This document shows, one piece after another, positions 59,443-64,000 of a stretch of 64,000 nt of DNA. Under the pieces are notes generated by a model. That model was not told the DNA's origin. It worked only from the letters and a program-made list of their open reading frames with translations, and ran no database searches. Positions within the stretch are counted from its first letter, which is position 1. Each line of letters opens with the position of its first letter. The stretch is from assembly GCF_028747785.1 (NCBI RefSeq), contig NZ_CP118158.1, forward strand, positions 1,860,001-1,924,000, read 5' to 3'. A program made the position numbers and the translations under genes. The DNA is from Halosimplex aquaticum. Lineage in GTDB: Archaea; Halobacteriota; Halobacteria; Halobacteriales; Haloarculaceae.

Positions 59443-60243
59443 TTAGAGTTCGGCGCGCAGCGCGTCGTTCATCACGTCGACGGGCGCGTCCTCGCCGGTC
59501 CACGTCTCGAAGGCGTCGACGCCCTGGAACAGCAGCATCCACGCGCCGTCGATGGTCTGTGCGCCGGCGTTCGCGGCGTCCGTGAGGAACGTCGTGTCGA
59601 GTGGTTTGTAGACGGCGTCGAAGGCCACGCAGTCGCCGTGCCAGGCGTCGGCGGGCGCGACCGACTCGTCGGATTCGAGGCCGACGCTGGTGGCGTTGGC
59701 GACGACGTCGGCGTCGGCCATCAGGTCGGGCAGTTCGTCGAGGCCGTGGCCCGTCGCGCCGGGCACCTCCTCGGCGAGGTCGTGGGCCTTCGACTCGGTC
59801 CGGTTGGCGACCGCCACGTCGGCGCCGGCCTCTTCGAATCCGAACGCGAGTGCGCGGGCGGCGCCGCCAGCGCCGACCACGACGGCCTTGGCGCCGTCGA
59901 GTTCGACGTCGTGGTGCTCGAACGCGCGGAGCGTCCCGGTCATGTCGGTGTTGTAGCCGATCGGGCCGTCGTCGGTGAAGTCGATGGTGTTGACCGCGCC
60001 GACGCGTTCGACCGACTCCTCGGGGTCGACGAACTCGTAGGCGTCGTGTTTGAACGGCAGCGTGACCGTCAGACCGTCGATACCGAGCGCCTCCGCGCCG
60101 CGGAACGCCTCCTCGATCCGGTCGGGGTCGGCCTCGAAGGTGACGAACTTGGCGTCGATGCCCAGGTGGTCGAAGGCGGCCTGGTGCATCGGCGGCGATA
60201 GCGAGTGTTCGACGGGATTCCCGATGATGCCGTAAACGTCCAT
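59443..60243 (-). CDS. aroE: Shikimate dehydrogenase
   Basis: 266 residues with the shikimate-site N-terminus (GIIGNPVEHSLSPPMHQAAF, residues 5-24), catalytic-type Lys in TVTLPFKHDAY (about 59-69), AVNTIDFTDDGPIGYNTDMTG (about 82-102) including the Asp of the substrate site, NADP motif VVVGAGGAARALAFGF (about 121-136), VANRTESKA and the C-terminal LLFQGVDAFETWTG. It reduces 3-dehydroshikimate to shikimate in aromatic amino-acid synthesis. Not in an operon with other aro genes here. Confidence 0.97.
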   Translation of the reverse strand: MDVYGIIGNPVEHSLSPPMHQAAFDHLGIDAKFVTFEADPDRIEEAFRGAEALGIDGLTVTLPFKHDAYEFVDPEESVERVGAVNTIDFTDDGPIGYNTDMTGTLRAFEHHDVELDGAKAVVVGAGGAARALAFGFEEAGADVAVANRTESKAHDLAEEVPGATGHGLDELPDLMADADVVANATSVGLESDESVAPADAWHGDCVAFDAVYKPLDTTFLTDAANAGAQTIDGAWMLLFQGVDAFETWTGEDAPVDVMNDALRAEL

Positions 60244-60614
60244 ACGGGTGTGCTCACCGGGACGGGTAAAAAATGATCACGTTCGCTCCTTGCGGAACGA
60301 CAGCAGATGCACAGATTCGACAGTACAGTGTATGGCCGATACGACGCTGGCCTTTCAATCTGATAGAAGCGTGCTTCTGATAGTGGAGTCCAAATCGCAA
60401 CCGATCTACTACCCGTTACTCAGACTTCGAGTGTCGGAAATATGATATATGCGCATGAAATCGGTGTGGATATCCTCTGTGGAAATCGTACAACAGTACG
60501 CGGCCACAGCTATCTTGCTGCACCGAAACATACAGTATTGGGGCCGCTCACTCGATTATCAAAGTCTGTACTGAGCCCAGTGAATTTATCTTGGGATAGT
60601 CGGCACACCCAAAC
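60244..60614. other. AT-rich intergenic region
   Basis: About 370 bp with no convincing gene; a 37-codon frame from 60331 is too short to call. It includes a short palindrome (AGAAGC-GT-GCTTCT near 60366) and TATA-like sequence near 60581-60590 (GAATTTATC) serving the downstream GTG start. Confidence 0.45.
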
Positions 60615-61382
60615 GTGAGTGATAGAAAATATCCTGATAAGAGTCGGACGGTCGCGATGTTACTGTCAGTTCTCGGAGTGTACGGGTTGCATCGGTTCTA
60701 CCTGGGAGAATACAAAAAAGGCGCGATCTATCTCGCCTTCTTTTGGACGCTCGTCCCGATGGTTCTGGGATTCTACGACGGGTACAAATATTACAAGAAT
60801 CCCCAGTGGTTCGGTGCAAGCGCTCAGACTGGAGACGGGGCGGCTACCGGAGAGGGACCTTCGGAGAACATCGAGACGGGAAGCGGAGACAGTGGCGGGA
60901 ACGCGACCGAATCGCTTCCGGACGACGCCGTGATGAGCGCCACTGGCGCGAACGGGAAAGTGACGCTCTATCAGAACAGGCTCGAGATATCGAGAGAGGA
61001 CATCGGGATGCTTCACAAAATGCAGCACGGGTTCAAGGGCGACAAAGACATCCCGTACGAATCGATAACGAGTATTCAGCTGCGGAAACCGTCGTCGGTC
61101 ACTCGGGGGTATATCCAGTTTGGACAGAGTGGATACTCCGAGAGTGATGACGGGCTGATGGATGCGACATCGGACGAGAACACGGTCCTGTTCGACAAGG
61201 AATCGTTGAGCGAGTTCGAGGAGCTCCGGGCGAAAGTTCGCGAGTTGAAGAACGGAGACGTGGAGGAGTCTACCGGAAGCATGGATGAAGCGATGGAGAA
61301 GCTCCGAACACGATATGCAGAGGGCGAAATCGACGAGGAGGAGTACGAGCAGCGGAAAGATATCCTTCAAAAGGACGGATAG
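60615..61382 (+). CDS. TM2-domain protein with PH-like and SHOCT regions
   Basis: 255 residues from a GTG at 60615. A TM2 domain at the N-terminus (RTVAMLLSVLGVYGLHRFYLGEYKKGAIYLAFFW, with the DRF/HRFYLG turn motif), a Ser/Gly linker, then a beta-rich PH-like domain (VTLYQNRLEISREDIGMLHKM...IPYESITSIQLRKP...YIQF) and a SHOCT segment (MEKLRTRYAEGEIDEEEYEQRK, about 228-249). AT-richer than average. Function unknown; the parts suggest a membrane-anchored scaffold that oligomerises. Confidence 0.88.
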   Translation: MSDRKYPDKSRTVAMLLSVLGVYGLHRFYLGEYKKGAIYLAFFWTLVPMVLGFYDGYKYYKNPQWFGASAQTGDGAATGEGPSENIETGSGDSGGNATESLPDDAVMSATGANGKVTLYQNRLEISREDIGMLHKMQHGFKGDKDIPYESITSIQLRKPSSVTRGYIQFGQSGYSESDDGLMDATSDENTVLFDKESLSEFEELRAKVRELKNGDVEESTGSMDEAMEKLRTRYAEGEIDEEEYEQRKDILQKDG

Positions 61383-61500
61383 CTGAGTCCGGTTCCGCAC
61401 CTGGGCTCGCTTCTAGCTGATTTCGCTGATCGACGCTTCGACCACTACTGGGCCCGACCACAAGGAAGCAAAAGTCACCACTCCGGGTGAGTAACTGAAT

Positions 61501-61574
61501 GGGTTGGCCAGGAGTTGAACCTGGGGCCTGCTCCGTGTGAAGGAGCCGTCATAACCGGACTAGACCACCAACCC
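61501..61574 (-). tRNA. tRNA-Val (anticodon CAC)
   Basis: 74 nt on the minus strand. The acceptor stem GGGTTGG/CCAACCC is perfect, the anticodon stem is GCTCC/GGAGC with loop TTCACAC (anticodon CAC), and the T arm is CCAGG-TTCAACT-CCTGG. CCA is not encoded. No intron. Confidence 0.97.
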
Positions 61575-61628
61575 GGACACTCGGCGATAATCCGCCGCCC
61601 ACCTTAAGAATTGCTTTCCGTCGGGACG

Positions 61629-61874
61629 CTACCGGGACCCGGCGCGCCCGCGGTACGACCCGACGGTCGATCGGACCTCGTCGACGACGCTCCGGGCCTC
61701 GCCGGCGACCTTCGTCCGGACAGCCTCGATCCGCCCCGGCTCGGGCTCTTTCTCCCGGCCGGTCAGCTCCCGTACCTTCTCCTCGGCCGGCGCGACCTCC
61801 TCGGTCACGCCCTTTTTCGCCGTCTCGACCGCTCGCTTCAGGTAGTACAGGGTGTCTTCGAAGTGCCTGTTCAT
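61629..61874 (-). CDS. Small helical protein of a haloarchaeal family
   Basis: 81 residues from the ATG at 61874: MNRHFEDTLYYLKRAVETAKKGVTE begins a mostly helical, amphipathic protein with Glu/Arg alternation (RIEAVRTKVAGEARSVVDEVRS). Proteins with this N-terminus are widespread in haloarchaea and uncharacterised. An ATATAT box at 61898-61903 lies about 27 nt upstream, fixing this start against longer ones. Confidence 0.8.
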   Translation of the reverse strand: MNRHFEDTLYYLKRAVETAKKGVTEEVAPAEEKVRELTGREKEPEPGRIEAVRTKVAGEARSVVDEVRSTVGSYRGRAGSR

Positions 61875-61930
61875 ATCTGTCCTTACGGTGCCAACAGATA
61901 TATGCTTTGCCCACCGCAACGTTTATGCTC

Positions 61931-61948
61931 TTTTAGGCAAACCTAAAA
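61931..61948. promoter_or_regulatory. DtxR-family-like operator
   Basis: TTTTAGG-CAAA-CCTAAAA is a perfect 7-4-7 palindrome. It falls between a TATA-like GTTTATG (61921-61927) and the predicted plus-strand transcription start near 61950, and resembles TTAGG/CCTAA operators of DtxR/IdeR-type metal regulators. Confidence 0.6.
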
Positions 61949-61949
61949 C

Positions 61950-62050
61950 ATGTCGGCGAGCGGCCGACCGCCCGGCCGCCGCCGTCTGTCTGTCCCAAAC
62001 GCCGCCGCGTCCGCACACGACGGTGGGCATCGCCGTGTGCAGACGATTTT
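61950..62050 (+). ncRNA. Candidate metal-regulated small RNA or leader
   Basis: A transcript predicted from the TATA-like box at 61921 would start near 61950. At 62013-62040 a stem GCACACG/CGTGTGC is followed by TTTT at 62047-62050, a terminator-like arrangement. The frame open from ATG 61950 encodes a very basic peptide unlike halophile proteins, so RNA is favoured over protein. Confidence 0.3.
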
Positions 62051-62098
62051 CTCGTCACAGCCGCCACGCACTTACTGCCGCGGCCGGTATCGACAGCC

Positions 62099-63049
62099 GT
62101 GTTCGAGCAGGTTCCCGTGCCGACGCCGTTTCAGGTCGGCCCAGTGAACGCGTATCTCGCCGACCGGACGCTCGTCGATCCGGGCCCGGACAGCGACGAG
62201 GCCTGGTCGGCCCTCACCGACGCGCTCGCCGAGCGCGACCTCGCACCCGGGGACATCGAACGGCTACTCATCACGCATCCCCACCCCGACCACTTCGGCC
62301 TCGCCAGCCGGTTCCGGGGACGCGGCGCGTCTGTCGTCGCCCATCCCGACGCCGCGGCTATCATGGCCGACTTCCCCGGTCGACTCGACGCCGAACAGGC
62401 CTACTTCCGCGAGTTCTTCGAGCGCTGCGGCATGGCGCCCTCGACGGCCGACACCGTCACCGAACTCCCCGGCGCGTTCGTCCACTACGCGCCGAGCGTG
62501 ACCGTCGACAGCGAGGTGAGCGCCGGCGAGACGGTCACCGTCGACGGCCGCGACCTCCGCGTCGACGACCTCGTCGGCCACGCCAGCGGCGAGGTGCTGT
62601 TCGCGTTCGACGGCCCGGCCGGCCGGGAGGCCATCGTCGGCGACAACGTGCTCGCGGAGATCACCCCCAACCCCTTCCTCCAGCCGCCGCCGGAACCCGA
62701 CGCCGAGCGGCCCCGCGTGCTCCCGGCGTACAACGACTCGCTCGCGACCCTGCACGACGCGGGCTACGACCGCATGCATCCCGGCCACCGCGGCCGGATC
62801 GACGACCCGCCGGGCCGCATCGACGACATCCTCGCCGAGCACGACGAGCGCACCGAGCGCGTGGCTGGCATGCTCGACGAGCCGACCACGCCCGTCGAGG
62901 TGATGAACGAGCTGTTCGGCGACCTCCCCGTCACCGAGCAGTTCCCCGGGATGAGCGAGGCGGTCGGTCACCTGGACGTGCTCGAAGCCGCCGAACGGGT
63001 GACCGTCATCGAAGCTGACGACGCCATCCGCTACGAACGCGACGAGTGA
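62099..63049 (+). CDS. MBL-fold metallo-hydrolase
   Basis: 316 residues from a GTG at 62099. Metallo-beta-lactamase fold with the zinc motif THPHPDHFGLA (H-x-H-x-D-H, near 60-70), the Asp of VGDNVL near 180, the His of GHASGEVLF near 160 and a final His in MHPGHRGRI near 225. The C-terminal helical extension (VEVMNELFGDLPV) matches the MBL group related to LACTB2-like/thioesterase enzymes. Substrate unknown. A CTTACTG box about 27 nt upstream could drive a leaderless transcript, apart from the operator-controlled start at 61950. Confidence 0.9.
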   Translation: MFEQVPVPTPFQVGPVNAYLADRTLVDPGPDSDEAWSALTDALAERDLAPGDIERLLITHPHPDHFGLASRFRGRGASVVAHPDAAAIMADFPGRLDAEQAYFREFFERCGMAPSTADTVTELPGAFVHYAPSVTVDSEVSAGETVTVDGRDLRVDDLVGHASGEVLFAFDGPAGREAIVGDNVLAEITPNPFLQPPPEPDAERPRVLPAYNDSLATLHDAGYDRMHPGHRGRIDDPPGRIDDILAEHDERTERVAGMLDEPTTPVEVMNELFGDLPVTEQFPGMSEAVGHLDVLEAAERVTVIEADDAIRYERDE

Positions 63050-63091
63050 CCAGACCGAGTGGGCGGTGGCCGCGCAGCAGCAGCGGGCCGC

Positions 63092-63628
63092 TCAGTACGA
63101 GGGCGATTCCTCGCGGACGCCCTCGCGTTTGTTCACCACGCGGGCGAGCGTGAACAGCAGGTCCGAGAGGCGGTTGAGGTAGACGAGGGCGGTCTCGTTG
63201 ACGCCCTCCTCGGCCTCGGCGAAGGCGACCGCGCGCCGCTCGGCGCGCCGGCAGACCGCTCGCGCCTGGTGGAGTTTCGCACCCGGTTCCGACCCGCTCG
63301 GCAGGATGAAACTCTCCAGCGGGTCCAGTTCCTCGTCGAAGGCGTCGATGCTGTCTTCGAGGCGCTCGACGTGTTCCTCGCGGACCCTGGGGTCGTCCTC
63401 GTCGGGGTCCGGGTTGGCGAAGTCCGCCTGCGCGACGTGGAGGTGGTTCTGGACCTCGCGCAGGAGGTCGTCGACGTCGTCGTGACCCGTCGGCCGGACG
63501 ACGCCGACGAGCGCGTTCACCTCGTCGACGGTCCCGTAGGCCTCGATGTGCGGGCTCGTCTTCGAGACACGGGACATGTCCCGCAGGTCCGTCAGTCCCT
63601 CGTCGCCGCGACCGGTGTAGATCTTCAT
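63092..63628 (-). CDS. Cob(I)alamin adenosyltransferase, PduO/MMAB type
   Basis: 178 residues starting MKIYTGRGDEGLTDL, the ATP-binding signature of PduO-type enzymes (TGxGDxG, residues 5-11). Further motifs are IEAYGTVDEVNALVG (about 28-42), FILPSGSEPGAKLHQARAVCRRAERR (about 107-132, with the Arg pair) and YLNRLSDLLFTLAR (about 153-166). It adenosylates cob(I)alamin to make coenzyme B12. Start ATG at 63628, eleven codons inside a longer open frame, matches family length. Confidence 0.96.
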   Translation of the reverse strand: MKIYTGRGDEGLTDLRDMSRVSKTSPHIEAYGTVDEVNALVGVVRPTGHDDVDDLLREVQNHLHVAQADFANPDPDEDDPRVREEHVERLEDSIDAFDEELDPLESFILPSGSEPGAKLHQARAVCRRAERRAVAFAEAEEGVNETALVYLNRLSDLLFTLARVVNKREGVREESPSY

Positions 63629-63832
63629 ACGCACCGCTCGGACGGCCAGCGACTTAAACACGGAGCCGAACCGGGGAGGGGTCGAACGCCGGACCGGTGA
63701 GCGACCGAAAGCCGAGCCGGCGAGCGACGAGGCCGAGCCGGCGAACTGTCGAACGCCGTCTTCGCGGCGGCCGAGGTGTCCCGCCGGCGAGAGATCAGCA
63801 CGTTAAATTACCGCCGCGGAGAAGACGGGGCC

Positions 63833-64000
63833 ATGAGCCAGGTCCTGAAGCACAAGTGCCCGAACTGCGAGACGGAGCGGGAGTTCTTCCAGGCGGCGAG
63901 CATGAACGTCCACCTCGGGAAGAAGGTCAAGTGGCACTGCCCCGAGTGCGACTACGGGTTCGTCCGCATCGACGAGACCGTCGACACGAGCAAGGCCACG
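63833..64000 (+). CDS. Zinc beta-ribbon protein, N-terminal part
   Basis: Begins at ATG 63833 and runs off the window after 56 codons. MSQVLKHKCPNCETEREFF, then WHCPECDYGFVRID: two CPxC knuckles 26 residues apart, one zinc ribbon. Similar small haloarchaeal zinc-ribbon proteins end shortly after a VDTS motif like the one at the window edge, so only a few residues may be missing. Function unknown. Confidence 0.85.
   Translation, partial: MSQVLKHKCPNCETEREFFQAASMNVHLGKKVKWHCPECDYGFVRIDETVDTSKAT

Noticed and set aside
60331..60444. 37-residue frame between aroE and the TM2 gene
   Set aside because: No ribosome-binding site or family features, very short, in AT-rich intergenic DNA.
61950..62147. 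65-residue protein starting right after the DtxR-like palindrome
   Set aside because: The product is Arg-rich and basic, opposite to haloarchaeal composition, and overlaps the well-supported MBL-fold gene start in another frame.

Overview
This is a stretch of haloarchaeal chromosome. It has high GC and very acidic predicted proteins, and it encodes TFS, archaeal-type enzymes and the bacterioruberin carotenoid genes. TATA-like boxes sit about 26-28 nt upstream of many starts (leaderless mRNAs), and Tat-lipobox and PGF-CTERM signals occur. The crtD-lyeJ-cruF order fits the Haloarculaceae best; the genus is not determined. No transposase, integrase, CRISPR array, rRNA or replication origin was recognised. 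One tRNA gene (Val, CAC) is present.

Layout. 0-3 kb: a zinc-ribbon C-terminus cut by the window edge, transcription factor S, an HTH regulator, a SHOCT membrane protein, a CxxCC protein and a ZIP metal transporter. 3.3-6.6 kb: crtD-lyeJ-cruF, the C50 carotenoid (bacterioruberin) operon. 6.8-8.3 kb: a small zinc-finger protein and an old-yellow-enzyme oxidoreductase. 8.3-10.7 kb: an AT-richer accessory island of small single genes (receiver-only response regulator, unknown acidic protein, rhodanese, two-helix membrane protein, a gene relic), separated by four copies of a conserved stem-loop repeat and resembling a cassette array. 10.7-18.6 kb: esterase, PurD-like ATP-grasp enzyme, UspA protein, NAD(P)-binding protein, a surface protein with three repeats, and a LOR/SDH-type ornithine cyclodeaminase whose last 43 bp are duplicated downstream. 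18.7-21.1 kb: a heavy-metal P-type ATPase broken by one extra base. 21.6-24.3 kb: the cell-shape pair rdfA and sph3-like. 25-29.6 kb: arylsulfotransferase-like protein, RNase H-like exonuclease and two coupled lipoprotein paralogues.

29.8-35.5 kb is a triose-phosphate node: type II GAPDH, phosphatase, Azf-like sugar dehydrogenase, phosphoglycerate kinase and type I GAPDH. 35.6-41.8 kb: HtpX-like protease, pilin-like protein, an exported CRTAC1/DyP-like pair, a HEAT-repeat protein, a 21-bp-period tandem repeat and a small membrane protein. 41.9-50.6 kb: a five-gene Opp/Dpp-type ABC importer divergent from a GH3 glycosidase, most easily read as an oligosaccharide uptake and hydrolysis locus. 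50.6-54.2 kb: a three-gene exported operon of a P19/Tp34-like lipoprotein, a PGF-CTERM surface protein and a second DyP-like protein. 54.4-64 kb: small unknown proteins, GH105-like and GH140-like glycosidases (pectin-type substrates), shikimate dehydrogenase, a TM2-PH-SHOCT protein, tRNA-Val, an MBL-fold hydrolase and cobalamin adenosyltransferase; the window ends inside a zinc-ribbon gene.

Main leads: the stem-loop repeat array (8.9-10.5 kb); two Tat-exported DyP-like proteins that lack the catalytic Asp of the GxxDG motif, one next to a P19-like protein; a DtxR-like operator driving a possible small RNA at 61.92-62.05 kb; the att-like duplication at 16.8-17.0 kb; and the 21-bp tandem repeat at 41.4-41.5 kb. 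All functions are inferred by reading the sequence; no database search was possible.
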